Source of the DNA: Nisaea sp.
Lineage (GTDB): Bacteria; Pseudomonadota; Alphaproteobacteria; Thalassobaculales; Thalassobaculaceae
Length of the DNA stretch: 64,000 nt
Direction of reading: 5' to 3'
NCBI RefSeq assembly: GCF_034670185.1
Contig: NZ_JAXMNY010000001.1
Coordinates: 310,001-374,000, forward strand
In this document: piece by piece, positions 1-8,901 of the stretch
Layout: each line of letters begins with the position of its first letter
Numbering within the stretch: the stretch's first letter is position 1
Notes under the pieces: model-generated
What the model saw: the letters and a program-made list of their open reading frames with translations, nothing else
The model's database searches: none
What the model was told of the DNA's origin: nothing
Translations under genes and position numbers: made by a program

Positions 1-2157
1 CGCGTTCCTGATCGCTCCCAGCGGCGGGACCAGCGGGACCTCGCCGACGCCGCGGACACCCTGCGGGTGTTTCGGGTTCGGGACTTCGATGATCACGTTG
101 TCCAGCATCGGCAAATCGGAGCAGACCGGCATCCGATAGTCGAGGAAGCCTGCGTTATCGACCTTGCCGTCCTTGTTGTAGATGTACTCTTCATTCAGGG
201 CCCAGCCGATACCCTGAGCGGCGCCGCCCTGCATCTGGCCTTCGACATAGTCCGGATGGATGGCCTTGCCGACATCCTGGAATGAGGTGTAGCGGATCAC
301 GCGGACGATCCCGAGATCGGTATCGACCTCGACGTCGCAGATATGGGTCGCGAAGCCACCTTCGGCGCCGGCGGTGTTGAGCTGTTTGCCTGCACCGATC
401 GGCCCGCCGGTCTCGTTAGACCGCGCCGCCAGTTCCTTGAGCGTCAGGGGCTCGAACTTGCCGGCGTTGTCGCCTGCCGGGCGGGCTGCGCCGTCAGACC
501 AGGTAACCGCGTCGGCCGGGATGCCCCATATCTTGGCGGCGAGACCACGGAGCCGTTCGATCACTTCTTCAGTCGACTGGGTGACCACCATGGCCGAGGC
601 AAACAGCACCCGGCTGCCGCCGGTCAGGTTGCTGTAGCCGATGGTCGCGGTGTCGCCGATCAGAACCGAGACCCGGCGATAGTCGATGCCGAGCAACTCG
701 GCGGTGATGTTGGCGATGGACGCACGGGAGCCGCCGATATCCGGATGGCCCGTGGTGACGACGACGTTGCCGTCCTCTGTGATGTTCACCTGGGCACTGG
801 ACTCGCCACCGGCATTGAACCAGTAACCGCTGGCAACGCCGCGACCCTGGAACTTGCCGAGAGGAGCTTTGTAGTGCTCATGCGCGAGTGCGGCCTTCAC
901 CGTCTCGGCATAGCCCATGACCGGATAGACCGGGCCGTGCGCGGCCTTGGTTCCCTGTTTGGCGGCGTTCTTGAGACGCAGCTCCAGCGGATCCATGCCG
1001 AGTTTCTCGGCAACCTCGTCCAGCACGCATTCGACCGAATAAGCACCGATAGGCGCGCCCGGGGCCCGGTAGGCGGCAACCTTGGACCGATTGGAAACCA
1101 CGTCATAGCCGAAAGTATGGACGTTCGGGATATCGTACGGCGCGAAGCAGCAGCCGCAGGCACCGCGGATCGGTGAGCCCGGGAAGGCGCCTGCCTGCAG
1201 GTAATGCACGGCCTGCCCGGCCACGATGGTGCCGTCTTTCTTGGCGCCGATCTTGACCATGCTCTTGGCGCCGGAGGTTGGGCCGGACGCCCGCATGACT
1301 TCCTCGCGGCTCATTACCATCTTTACCGGACGGCCGGATTTCTTCGACAGCATGACCGCAACCGGTTCCAGATAGATAATCGTCTTGCCGCCGAAGCCGC
1401 CACCGATCTCGGCCGGGATTGCGCGAATGTCGCTCTGCGGGATGCCGGTCAGGAACGCGGTCATCGCCCGGACCATGAACTGGCCCTGGCTGGAGCTCCA
1501 GATCGTCGTCTTGTTGTCGGCGCTCACGCTGACGAGGCAGGCATGGGGCTCGATATAGCCCTGATGCACCGGCCTTGTGTCGAAGCTCCGCTCGACGATC
1601 ACATCGGCTTCGTCGAAACCGGCATCGATATCGCCCAGCGTGTGCTCAAGCGTACCGGCAATGTTCGAGGGCTTGCCTTCGAACTCGATGAAGTCATGCA
1701 GGATCGGTGCGTCGTCCGCGATGGCGTCGTCGATCTCGATGGCCCAGGGCAGGACCTCGTAATCGACTTCGATCAGCTCACAGGCCTTGGCTGCGATCTC
1801 GCTTGACGTAGCGGCAACGGATGCAACCGGATGGCCGTGGAACAGGGCTTTTTCGCGCGCCATCACGTTGCGGCACATCCAGCGCATGTCCTGAATGCCA
1901 AGCGGCACCGGCGTATGGACAGAGAAATCGACAAGGTCCTTAGCGGTGACAACGGCCTTCACACCGGGCAGTGCCTCGGCCTTGGAAGTGTCGATGGAGC
2001 GGATGATGGCATGGGGATGCGGGCTGCGCAGCACCTTGCCCCAGATCATGCCCGGCATGTTGGTGTCCGCTGCATAGGCGGCCTTGCCGGTCACTTTATC
2101 GGCGCCGTCCGGACGGATCGTGCTCGTGCCGATCCACTTGTTGGAAATCTCGTTCAT
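1..2157 (-). CDS. Molybdenum hydroxylase large subunit (xanthine dehydrogenase / CoxL family), 3'-truncated by the window edge
   Basis: This is the molybdopterin-binding catalytic subunit of a xanthine dehydrogenase-family hydroxylase. It would insert water-derived oxygen into a C-H bond of an aromatic, heteroaromatic or aldehyde substrate. 719 codons are visible from an ATG at 2157, beginning MNEISNKWIGTSTIRPDGAD, and the frame is still open at base 1, so only the last few dozen residues are missing compared with the usual 750-790. The Moco-binding glycine motif EIGGGFGGK lies near residue 240. A RGVGEVPLVPP stretch near the visible end matches the place of the catalytic-glutamate GEPP region. 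The small (4858-5340) and FAD (5345-6214) subunits lie upstream, separated by the Rieske oxygenase genes, so the three subunits are not contiguous. The substrate cannot be read from sequence. Confidence 0.9.
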   Translation of the reverse strand, partial: MNEISNKWIGTSTIRPDGADKVTGKAAYAADTNMPGMIWGKVLRSPHPHAIIRSIDTSKAEALPGVKAVVTAKDLVDFSVHTPVPLGIQDMRWMCRNVMAREKALFHGHPVASVAATSSEIAAKACELIEVDYEVLPWAIEIDDAIADDAPILHDFIEFEGKPSNIAGTLEHTLGDIDAGFDEADVIVERSFDTRPVHQGYIEPHACLVSVSADNKTTIWSSSQGQFMVRAMTAFLTGIPQSDIRAIPAEIGGGFGGKTIIYLEPVAVMLSKKSGRPVKMVMSREEVMRASGPTSGAKSMVKIGAKKDGTIVAGQAVHYLQAGAFPGSPIRGACGCCFAPYDIPNVHTFGYDVVSNRSKVAAYRAPGAPIGAYSVECVLDEVAEKLGMDPLELRLKNAAKQGTKAAHGPVYPVMGYAETVKAALAHEHYKAPLGKFQGRGVASGYWFNAGGESSAQVNITEDGNVVVTTGHPDIGGSRASIANITAELLGIDYRRVSVLIGDTATIGYSNLTGGSRVLFASAMVVTQSTEEVIERLRGLAAKIWGIPADAVTWSDGAARPAGDNAGKFEPLTLKELAARSNETGGPIGAGKQLNTAGAEGGFATHICDVEVDTDLGIVRVIRYTSFQDVGKAIHPDYVEGQMQGGAAQGIGWALNEEYIYNKDGKVDNAGFLDYRMPVCSDLPMLDNVIIEVPNPKHPQGVRGVGEVPLVPPLGAIRNA

Positions 2158-2270
2158 GCTGGCTCTCCCTGCGGTCCGGGGCTTTCTGCTGCCCCGTTCA
2201 TCCCGGCTTTGCTGATCGCCCGGCCCATAGCTGGCGGGCGACCTGCCATAATTCATTCTTCGCTGGAGAA

Positions 2271-2300
2271 AGCCTACACGGTCTTCGCGCTCCTGAACAA
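2271..2300 (-). promoter_or_regulatory. Promoter-like element upstream of the molybdenum hydroxylase large subunit
   Basis: Read on the minus strand, TTGTTCAG is followed after 11 bases by CCGTGTAGGCT. The same two blocks with the same 11-base gap occur at 6306-6335 before the FAD subunit gene. TTGTTC and TAGGCT, 18 bases apart, can be read as -35 and -10 hexamers. The element sits about 115 bases before the large-subunit ATG. Whether it is a promoter, a regulator site or both is inference. Confidence 0.45.
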
Positions 2301-2317
2301 GGTCGGGAGCGCGAAGA
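2282..2317 (-). other. 12-bp inverted repeat after the reductase gene
   Basis: TCTTCGCGCTCC and its exact reverse complement are separated by 12 bases. The hairpin lies about 70 bases past the stop of the reductase gene and overlaps the promoter-like element at 2271-2300. It has no T-run on the minus-strand side. It may be a weak terminator, an attenuator or an operator for the large-subunit transcript. Confidence 0.4.
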
Positions 2318-2384
2318 GAATGTGCCGATTTGCGCAATGGCTGGATTGCACGCCCGACCGGGAGAGTTCTGATTCCTGGAAGGT

Positions 2385-3461
2385 CTAGACTTCCACCTCG
2401 ATACGGCCGATCGGGTTTGAGCAGCAGGCAAGGATATAGCCGGCCTCGATATCGTCTTCCGAGATGCCGCCGTTATGCACCATGTGCACCTCGCCGGAGA
2501 GCTTCTTGATCCGGCAGGTGCCGCAGACGCCGAAGGTGCAGCCGGACGGGATATTGAGCCCGGACGCCTTGGCGGCGGCGAGCACCGTGTCGGTCTGGGC
2601 ACAATGCCCGGTGACGCCGGAGGCGGCGAAGACGATCTCTGCCTTGGCACCTTCCTCGGGAACCGTATCGTCGTGCTCCGGAATATCCTCTTCCTTGGCG
2701 ACCGGCGCCCGGAAGCTTTCCTGATGGTAGTGGTCCATGTCGAAGCCGAAGCCGGCGAGCGCGTCGCGCACGGCCTGCATGAACGGCTCAGGGCCGCAGC
2801 AGAATACTTCGCGCTCAAGATAATCCGGTGTCATCAAACCGAGCATGAGCTGGTTGAACATGCCCTGATAACCGGTCCAGGGCCGGTAGATATCAGGTTC
2901 CTCAACGACGAATTTGAGGTCGATGCCCGGATCCCGGCTCGCCATATGTTCAAGCCGTTCTCGGAAGATGATCTCCGACGGGCGCCGGGCGCAATTGATC
3001 AGCACCACGTCCGAACGGATGCCAAGATCGAACATGTAGGTGGACATGGACATCATCGGCGTGATGCCCGATCCGGCGGATATGAAGAGGTATTTCTCCG
3101 CCGGGTGCTGCGCCATGCAGAACAGCCCGGCCGGGCCGATGGCCTTTATCTTCATACCGGGGCCGAGATTGTCGATCATCCAGCGGGTGCCGACGCTGGT
3201 CTCCTGCGCCTTGGCGGTGATCGAAATCGACCTTGGTCGAGAGGGCGAGGAGGAGATCGTGTAAGTCCGGTGGATGGGGCCACCGGGTGTTGGGATCTCG
3301 AGCGTCAGGAACTGACCGGCCTGAAAGTCGAACAAGGCTCCGGATGGGGCCCTGAAGGTGAAGGTCGCGGTATGCGGAGCCTCCGGCAGCACGGAGACGC
3401 ATTCCAAAGGCTCGCTATCGTGCCAGACTCCTGCATCCCGAATAGGCGATGAGGCGGCCAT
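2385..3461 (-). CDS. Rieske oxygenase reductase component (GbcB-like FAD/NAD/2Fe-2S protein)
   Basis: This 358-residue electron-transfer partner passes electrons from NAD(P)H through FAD and a plant-type 2Fe-2S cluster to the Rieske oxygenase encoded just upstream. The FAD-binding RTYTISSSPSRP motif is near residue 85, the nucleotide-binding SAGSGITPMMSM near 148, and CCGPEPFM near 240. A C-terminal ferredoxin domain has the cysteine pattern CTFGVCGTC, with a later ACC near the end. Domain order (FAD, NAD, 2Fe-2S) and length match GbcB, the reductase of glycine betaine demethylase, and related betaine demethylase reductases. The ATG at 3461 lies 3 bases after the oxygenase stop, so the pair is co-translated. 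Confidence 0.88.
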   Translation of the reverse strand: MAASSPIRDAGVWHDSEPLECVSVLPEAPHTATFTFRAPSGALFDFQAGQFLTLEIPTPGGPIHRTYTISSSPSRPRSISITAKAQETSVGTRWMIDNLGPGMKIKAIGPAGLFCMAQHPAEKYLFISAGSGITPMMSMSTYMFDLGIRSDVVLINCARRPSEIIFRERLEHMASRDPGIDLKFVVEEPDIYRPWTGYQGMFNQLMLGLMTPDYLEREVFCCGPEPFMQAVRDALAGFGFDMDHYHQESFRAPVAKEEDIPEHDDTVPEEGAKAEIVFAASGVTGHCAQTDTVLAAAKASGLNIPSGCTFGVCGTCRIKKLSGEVHMVHNGGISEDDIEAGYILACCSNPIGRIEVEV

Positions 3462-3464
3462 GGA

Positions 3465-4691
3465 TTACTCCGCAGTAAGCATGGTTGGGCGTAGGCGGTC
3501 GCCCATCGCATTGCAGTACCAGTCCACGAAGGAAATCACGCCGCTTTCCTGGGTACGGGAATAGGGGCCGGGCTCGTAGGCTGGCGAATTGATGCCACGC
3601 TGGTTGTCCTCGACCACACGGCGGTCTTCGTCATTTGTGGCGGTCCAGACTTCGGTCAGGCGCTTCAGATCGTAATCCTCGTCCTCGACCGCATTCTTGT
3701 TGACCAGCCACTTCGTGGTGACCTCGGTTTGGGTCGGTCCGATCGGGGTCACCCGGAAGACGATGGAATGATCGGCCAGGAAGTGGTTCCAGGTTGTCGG
3801 ATAGTGGAATTTCAGCAAAGCGCCAGCCGATTTGTCAGCGATCCGGCCGAGGAATTTACTGACCGCGACCTTGCCGTCCATCGTGTAGCTTTCGGCGCCT
3901 TCAAGCAGGGGCATCCGGGTCACCCGGTATTGCATGTTGTCCGACATCTGGAAGCGGGACGGAAAGCCTTGCGCCTCCATCCGCTCGAAATGTGCCTGCA
4001 ATTGCAGTGACGTCCCGTCGACGCCGAAAAGCGTTGGGTCCTCCGGAAAGGTGCGGCACAGGCTCGGATGGTTCCCGCTGCAGTGATAGCACTCGCGGTT
4101 GTTCTCCCAGACCAGCTTCCAGTTGCCGTTCTCGATGATGCTGCTTTCGTGGGCGACCTTGGCGTTGCTCAGATCATGCGGCGCGAGATAAGGCTGGACG
4201 AGATCGGCATAGGCGTCGAAGTCGGGCGCATCGTCGGCGAGACAGATATAGACGAGGCCGGAGAGTTCGCGGCAATGCACCGGCTTCAGACCGTGCTGCG
4301 AGGCGTCGAAATCGGGCCCCATATCCCGCGCCCAGAGCAGCTTGCCGTCGAGCTCGTAGGTCCACTGGTGATAGGGGCAGACCAGTTTCGGGGCATTGCC
4401 CTTGGTGGCCTTGCAAATTACCGATCCGCGGTGCCGGCAGGTATTGTGGAAGGCACGGATTACATTGTCAGCGCCGCGCACGATGATGACGCGATAATCG
4501 CCGACCTTGTGGGTGACATAACTACCGGATTTTGCCAGCTCGCACGCCGGTATCGCGAACAGCCACTCGCGATACCAGATTTGCTCCATGTCGAGCCGGA
4601 AGATATCAGGGTCACCGTAGAAGGGCTGGGCCAGGCTGTGGCCGCTTCGGCGCTGGTTCAGCAAGGCCAGCATGTAGTTGCGCGCGCTCAT
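3465..4691 (-). CDS. Rieske non-heme iron oxygenase, GbcA/Stc2-like (probable quaternary-amine demethylase)
   Basis: This 408-residue oxygenase alpha subunit has Rieske ligands C85, H87, C105 and H108 (CRHRGSVIC and CPYHQWTY). The mononuclear iron site is visible as ENNRECYHCSGNH, giving H203 and H208, with an Asp expected in the ATNDEDRR segment near residue 350. From memory, GbcA of glycine betaine demethylation shares the VCPYHQWTYELDG, NNRECYHC, TKWLV-K-AVE and ENQRGINS-AY-PGPYS segments, so N- or O-demethylation of a betaine-type substrate is the best guess. The family also contains aromatic ring hydroxylases, and the neighbours here are aromatic-pathway genes. The reductase follows after 3 bases. 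Confidence 0.85.
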   Translation of the reverse strand: MSARNYMLALLNQRRSGHSLAQPFYGDPDIFRLDMEQIWYREWLFAIPACELAKSGSYVTHKVGDYRVIIVRGADNVIRAFHNTCRHRGSVICKATKGNAPKLVCPYHQWTYELDGKLLWARDMGPDFDASQHGLKPVHCRELSGLVYICLADDAPDFDAYADLVQPYLAPHDLSNAKVAHESSIIENGNWKLVWENNRECYHCSGNHPSLCRTFPEDPTLFGVDGTSLQLQAHFERMEAQGFPSRFQMSDNMQYRVTRMPLLEGAESYTMDGKVAVSKFLGRIADKSAGALLKFHYPTTWNHFLADHSIVFRVTPIGPTQTEVTTKWLVNKNAVEDEDYDLKRLTEVWTATNDEDRRVVEDNQRGINSPAYEPGPYSRTQESGVISFVDWYCNAMGDRLRPTMLTAE

Positions 4692-4806
4692 CTCTCATCC
4701 TCGCACCTTGAACGATGAAATTAGAGCACGGGAAAGAGCCCAGCATTCGTCATGGGAACGACATTGCTGCGTCGCAAAATAAACATTCGAAATATGTATG
4801 AAGAAA

Positions 4807-4840
4807 GCCGCCGCGGAGCGCCGTTACGGGCCCGCGGCGG
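4807..4840 (-). terminator. Terminator hairpin after the 2Fe-2S subunit gene
   Basis: CCGCCGCGG at 4808-4816 pairs with CCGCGGCGG at 4832-4840, with a 15-base loop. On the minus strand the stem is followed by CTTTCTTC. It lies 18 bases past the stop of the small-subunit gene, so that operon ends here and the Rieske pair has its own transcript. Confidence 0.6.
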
Positions 4841-4857
4841 TCTTGCCAATAGGGTCT

Positions 4858-5340
4858 TTACTCGGCCGCGCCGCGCAGGTCCGCGGCGGTTTCCAGAACG
4901 GCGCGTACAATCTTGTCGTAGCCGGTGCAGCGGCAGAGATTGCCTGCGAGCCAGTACCGCACTTCGGTCTCGCTCGGGTTCGGGTTCTTTTTCAGCAAGG
5001 CATCCGCCGCGACCAGAACGCCGGGGGTGCAGATGCCGCATTGCAGTGCGGCCGTTTCGAGGAACTTCTGCTGCAGAGGATGCAACGCCTCGCCCTCGGA
5101 CATGCCCTCGATCGTTTTGATCTCGTGGCCTTCGGCCTCTACTGCCAGCATCAGGCAGGAGCAAACCAGCCGGTCATCCAAGGTGACGCTGCAGGCGCCG
5201 CAATCGCCGGAGCCGCAGCCTTCCTTGGAGCCGGTCATGCCAAGATTGTCCCGGAGCACGTCCAGCATGGTCTCATTTGGCTCGCAGAGGAATTCCGTCG
5301 GCTCGCCATTGATGGTGGTGGTTACATGCATCTTGGCCAT
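4858..5340 (-). CDS. Molybdenum hydroxylase small 2Fe-2S subunit (CoxS/XdhC type)
   Basis: This is a 160-residue protein with two [2Fe-2S] clusters that link the molybdenum site to FAD. The N-terminal plant-type ferredoxin cluster is EGCGSGDCGAC with a further Cys after VCSC. The C-terminal helical cluster is QCGICTPG plus LCRCTGY. Length and cysteine spacing are canonical for the family. The gene follows the FAD-subunit stop by 4 bases and is itself followed by a terminator hairpin. Together with the proteins at 5345-6214 and 1-2157 it should form the usual (alpha-beta-gamma)2 hydroxylase. Confidence 0.93.
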   Translation of the reverse strand: MAKMHVTTTINGEPTEFLCEPNETMLDVLRDNLGMTGSKEGCGSGDCGACSVTLDDRLVCSCLMLAVEAEGHEIKTIEGMSEGEALHPLQQKFLETAALQCGICTPGVLVAADALLKKNPNPSETEVRYWLAGNLCRCTGYDKIVRAVLETAADLRGAAE

Positions 5341-5344
5341 GTTC

Positions 5345-6214
5345 TCAGCCTCCCTTGGCGCGTTCGGCGGCGATGGCGGTGGTGCGTTTCAACAGCACGC
5401 CCGCGACTTTGGTGCGATAGGCAATGGTACCGCGCTTGTCGTCGATCGGATTGCAGGCAGCGCTGCAGGCAGCGGCGGCCTTGTCCAGTGCGGCATCGTT
5501 CAGCTTGGTGAGGACCAGGGCTTTGGCGGCATCCTCGACCAGTAACACGGTCGGGGCGACGGCGCCGAGGCTGACACGGGCAGCGGTGCAGGTATCGCCA
5601 TCCATGGTCAGGCTGACGGCGCAGCCGACGACGGCGATATCCATTTCCGTGCGCGGGATCATCCGCAGATAGGCGTCGCTGGAATGTGCGGGGCGAGGCG
5701 GCAATGTGAAACTGACCAGAATTTCGCCGGGGGCGAGGCTGGTTTTGCCGGGGCCAGTCGGGATTTGCTCGACCGGAATATTACGCTGTCCGTTCGGGCC
5801 CTGAACCGTGGCAATGGCACCGGCGGCGACCAGGCCGGGAATGCTGTCGGCGGCAGGCGAGCCGTTGCAGAGGTTTCCGCCGGCGGAAGCGCGGCCCTGA
5901 ACCTGTGTCGAGCCGATCAGGTTGAGGCCTTCAAGCACACCGGGCCAGACCTTGCCGAATGTCGGATGTTCTTCCAGAACAGCGCCGGAAACAGCGGCGC
6001 CGATCCGGAAACCGCCCTCCGGCGTCTTCTCGATCGCAGTCAGCTCCGCGACTTTCTTGATGTCGACGATCAGGCCGGGCTTGACCATGCCCGCGCGCAT
6101 CTGCACCAGCAGGTCGGTACCGCCGGCCAGAATGCGGGCAGCGCCTTTCGCCGCAGCATAAGCGCCGATCGCTTCATCCAGCGTCGACGGCGCTACATAT
6201 TGGATATCTGTCAT
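5345..6214 (-). CDS. Molybdenum hydroxylase FAD-binding subunit (CoxM family)
   Basis: This 289-residue FAD subunit carries the typical ILAGGTDLLVQMRAG motif near residue 35 and GSTQVQGRASAGGNLCNGSPAAD near residue 100, which contact FAD, followed by a CO dehydrogenase flavoprotein C-terminal domain. I chose the ATG at 6214 (MTDIQYVAPS): the frame stays open to 6265, but homologues begin at this point and a GGGAAAA ribosome site precedes it. The gene leads a two-gene unit with the 2Fe-2S subunit. The promoter-like element at 6306-6335 lies about 92 bases upstream and is shared with the distant large-subunit gene. Confidence 0.92.
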   Translation of the reverse strand: MTDIQYVAPSTLDEAIGAYAAAKGAARILAGGTDLLVQMRAGMVKPGLIVDIKKVAELTAIEKTPEGGFRIGAAVSGAVLEEHPTFGKVWPGVLEGLNLIGSTQVQGRASAGGNLCNGSPAADSIPGLVAAGAIATVQGPNGQRNIPVEQIPTGPGKTSLAPGEILVSFTLPPRPAHSSDAYLRMIPRTEMDIAVVGCAVSLTMDGDTCTAARVSLGAVAPTVLLVEDAAKALVLTKLNDAALDKAAAACSAACNPIDDKRGTIAYRTKVAGVLLKRTTAIAAERAKGG

Positions 6215-6305
6215 AAAGATTTTCCCAGCGTCGTTCCCCATTTCACACACCAGTTCCGCCACCACATTGGCCGGGGGCGATTTCTTCCGATGCGCGAATT
6301 AAGGA

Positions 6306-6335
6306 AGGCTACACGGCAGGAGGGGCACTGAACAA
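6306..6335 (-). promoter_or_regulatory. Promoter-like element upstream of the FAD subunit gene
   Basis: On the minus strand TTGTTCAG, an 11-base gap, then CCGTGTAGCCT. This is the second copy of the element at 2271-2300, conserved in both blocks and spacing while the gap sequence differs. It lies about 92 bases before the FAD-subunit ATG at 6214. Confidence 0.45.
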
Positions 6336-6431
6336 CCCCGACGCGCGGGACCAGTCCTGTGCGAGGCGGGCAAGAGTTGAGATTACCCGCAGTTTATGAG
6401 GTGAAGGCACCAATATAGGCCTTTGAAAAAG

Positions 6432-8141
6432 TCAGCCTGCTGCGATCTGGATATCGAGCAGAACCTGCCGGCGCTGCTTGGTGGCGATGGTAATGGCGCG
6501 TTCCAGAGCGGCGGGCAGCTCGCTTCCCCTCTCGACCCTTTCGACATGGGCATTGCTGGCGCTGGCCGTCTGCCGGAAATCCGGGCTCGGAGTCAAAGCG
6601 GTGAGCGGAACTTCGTTCGCCTTCGCGGCATGGCCCTCCGGATAGAGACCGACGACCGATTGCCGGACGGCGCCCCATTCGTGGTTGTTCAGGATCAGGG
6701 TGATCACAGGCAGGCCAAGGCCTTCGGCGATCTGATGGCAGACCGTCGGATTCGAGAACATGTAGGAGCCGTCGCCCATGGTGGCGACCACAAGCCGGTC
6801 CGGGTCGGCGAGCTGGGCGCCGAGGGCCGCGGGCAGGCCCCAGCCGAGACCGCCCGAATGGGGTTCCTGAAAGAACGAGTTCACCTCGCGCCGACTGAGG
6901 AAGCCGAGCATGGTGCCGAGCTCGGAATAGACGGTGGAGGTGCGGCCTTCGAGTGCCTTGCCGAGGCAGTGGCTGACCCATTGCTTACTCATCGGCTCAC
7001 TGTTTCCGGCTTCCGCAATGCGCACCATATCCGCCCGGGTGGCTGCGGATGCTTTGGCGACCTGCTTCCGGCGCTCGTGGATACGGGCCTGGTTTTTCGG
7101 TTGCGCATCAACCGCGGCGGCGAGTGCCGGGATGGTGTCCGCGCTCTCACCGGTGAGTGTTATGGAGGATCTGAAATTACGCACCGGGAAACGGGAGAAG
7201 ATCGGGTCGGGGCCGAGATTAATGATGGTGGCATCGCTGCGAGGCTTGTGGATGTCCGGCTGCCAGGGAGCGAGACTGTCCAGAATCAGGATGACATCGG
7301 CCTCCTCGATCCAGGGCGACGGGTTAGGGCCAACATGGCAGTCATGATCCGTCGGCAGCGCCAGCTCGACGGCCCAGTAGGAACAGACCGGGATAGCCCA
7401 GTCTGAGACCATCTGCTGGAACTGCGCAAAACTCGACGCATCTCCGGCGCCGCGTTGGGCAATGATCAGCGGTTTCTCCGCATTGGCCAGAGCCTTGGCC
7501 GCCGCCTGCAGGCTGGAGGCTTCCGGCATGATCCGGGCAGGAGCCATCGCCCCGTCGGCGGTCAGACCGTCGGCGGGGATGGTCTCGCACAGGACTTCCC
7601 GGGGCAGGGAGAGATAGGCGGGGCCTTTTGGTGTCGAATTCGAGATGGCATAAGCCCGGTCCATCAGTTCGGTGATCTGCTCCGGATAGCGCAACTCGAA
7701 GTCCCACTTGCAGCATTCCCTAACCATGCCGGCCTGATCCCGCATTTCCTGGCCCCAGCCGATGGGCACGGTGCGGGCGCCGAACCGGCTGTGCTCGGTG
7801 ATCGGTGTGCGTCCGGACATCAGCAGCATCGGCACATGGGCGCAGGCCGCGTTGATGGCGCCGGTCACCCCGTTCGACAGGCCGACATTGGTGTGCAGCA
7901 TGACGGCGGGGCATTTGCCGGAGAGCTGGTAGTAGCCGTGGGCCATGCTCATGGCCGCGTGCTCGTGCGGGATCGTCAGAGCCTGCGGCAGGGCGATGTC
8001 TTTCGCCTTCGCTTCGGCGAGACCTTCGATGATCGGGGGGAAGTCCGTGCCGGAATTGCAGAACACGTAATCGATGCCGAGCGCCTTCAGGCGCGTGAAG
8101 ATTGCGCCGCCGGCGGTCATGGTTTCGCGCGAGCCTGACAT
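6432..8141 (-). CDS. Thiamine diphosphate-dependent decarboxylase/lyase, acetolactate synthase-like
   Basis: This 569-residue protein of the acetohydroxyacid synthase/benzoylformate decarboxylase superfamily has the three standard domains. The catalytic glutamate that activates thiamine diphosphate is in PHEHAAMSMAHGY near residue 60. The cofactor and Mg-binding motif starts GDGSYMFSNP and ends LILNN about 30 residues later. The start at 8141 is supported by a GGAGGA site 5 bases upstream. It stands between the molybdenum hydroxylase and protocatechuate dioxygenase genes, so decarboxylation of an aromatic 2-oxoacid or another ring-cleavage intermediate is plausible. It lacks close resemblance to biosynthetic IlvB and has no small regulatory subunit nearby. 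The exact substrate is unknown. Confidence 0.82.
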   Translation of the reverse strand: MSGSRETMTAGGAIFTRLKALGIDYVFCNSGTDFPPIIEGLAEAKAKDIALPQALTIPHEHAAMSMAHGYYQLSGKCPAVMLHTNVGLSNGVTGAINAACAHVPMLLMSGRTPITEHSRFGARTVPIGWGQEMRDQAGMVRECCKWDFELRYPEQITELMDRAYAISNSTPKGPAYLSLPREVLCETIPADGLTADGAMAPARIMPEASSLQAAAKALANAEKPLIIAQRGAGDASSFAQFQQMVSDWAIPVCSYWAVELALPTDHDCHVGPNPSPWIEEADVILILDSLAPWQPDIHKPRSDATIINLGPDPIFSRFPVRNFRSSITLTGESADTIPALAAAVDAQPKNQARIHERRKQVAKASAATRADMVRIAEAGNSEPMSKQWVSHCLGKALEGRTSTVYSELGTMLGFLSRREVNSFFQEPHSGGLGWGLPAALGAQLADPDRLVVATMGDGSYMFSNPTVCHQIAEGLGLPVITLILNNHEWGAVRQSVVGLYPEGHAAKANEVPLTALTPSPDFRQTASASNAHVERVERGSELPAALERAITIATKQRRQVLLDIQIAAG

Positions 8142-8234
8142 TGTTCCTCCCGGAGATTTTTCTGCTTTCAGTCTGTCGCTGAAATGTCGGTGTTCAGAGG
8201 ATTATTGATCGGAATGATTTGACTTGCGACGGAA

Positions 8235-8263
8235 AGAGGGCGGGAAGATTGTGCCCGCCCTCT
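8235..8263 (-). terminator. Terminator hairpin at the end of the pca operon
   Basis: AGAGGGCGGG pairs perfectly with CCCGCCCTCT across a 9-base loop, followed on the minus strand by TTTCC. It lies 23 bases past the pcaG stop. Confidence 0.6.
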
Positions 8264-8286
8264 CCATACTCTTGTGTCTTGCTGGC

Positions 8287-8901
8287 CTAGAAGTCGAAGA
8301 ATACGGTTTCGTTCTCGCCCTGCAGATAAATATCGAACCGGTAGGCGCCGTTCCCGGTCTTCTTTGCGATCAGGGTGGGCACCCGGTTCTGGTGTTCCAG
8401 TCGTGTCAGGATCGGGTCTTTCGCGTTGGCGTCCGCCTCGTCCTCGAAATACAGCCGGGTCTGCAGGCCGATATTGATGCCGCGTGCGACAATCCACAGG
8501 CTGATATGCGGTGCCATCATGCGGCCATCGGGGAACGGCACGGCGCCGGGCTTGACGGTCTCGAAGACCCATTCACCGGTTGTGTAATCTCCGGCCTTGC
8601 GGCCCCAGCCGGTGAAGTTCGGATCGGCCGTGCCGCGATGCTCCTCCGGGCTGGGATAAAGACCATCCGCATCGGCCTGCCAGATCTCGACCATGGCGTC
8701 CTTCAGCGGCGTGCCTGTGCCGTCATAGACGATACCGGTCACGCTGATTCGCTCGCCCCGGGTCTGTGCGTTCACCATGGAGGTGCCGAGATCTTCCGGA
8801 TAGACGCCTTCGATGCCGCAAAAGTTCGGCACGCAGCCAATATGAACGTAGGGGCCCGCAGTCTGGCTCGGGCTTTCTTTCAGACGGTTGAGAGACTGCA
8901 T
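8287..8901 (-). CDS. pcaG: Protocatechuate 3,4-dioxygenase alpha subunit
   Basis: This 204-residue alpha chain pairs with PcaH to open the ring of protocatechuate between the two hydroxyl groups, giving 3-carboxy-cis,cis-muconate. It keeps the intradiol beta-sandwich fold signature (GIVYDGTGTPLKDAMVEIWQ) but lacks the His/Tyr iron ligand set, as expected for the alpha chain. The start at 8901 (MQSLNRLKES) overlaps the pcaH stop as TGATG. A longer reading of the frame runs back into pcaH and is not real. It is the last gene of the gntR-pcaC-pcaH-pcaG unit and is followed by a terminator hairpin. Confidence 0.93.
   Translation of the reverse strand: MQSLNRLKESPSQTAGPYVHIGCVPNFCGIEGVYPEDLGTSMVNAQTRGERISVTGIVYDGTGTPLKDAMVEIWQADADGLYPSPEEHRGTADPNFTGWGRKAGDYTTGEWVFETVKPGAVPFPDGRMMAPHISLWIVARGINIGLQTRLYFEDEADANAKDPILTRLEHQNRVPTLIAKKTGNGAYRFDIYLQGENETVFFDF

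Noticed and set aside
343..1176. 277-codon plus-strand open frame
   Set aside because: Antisense to the molybdenum hydroxylase large subunit.
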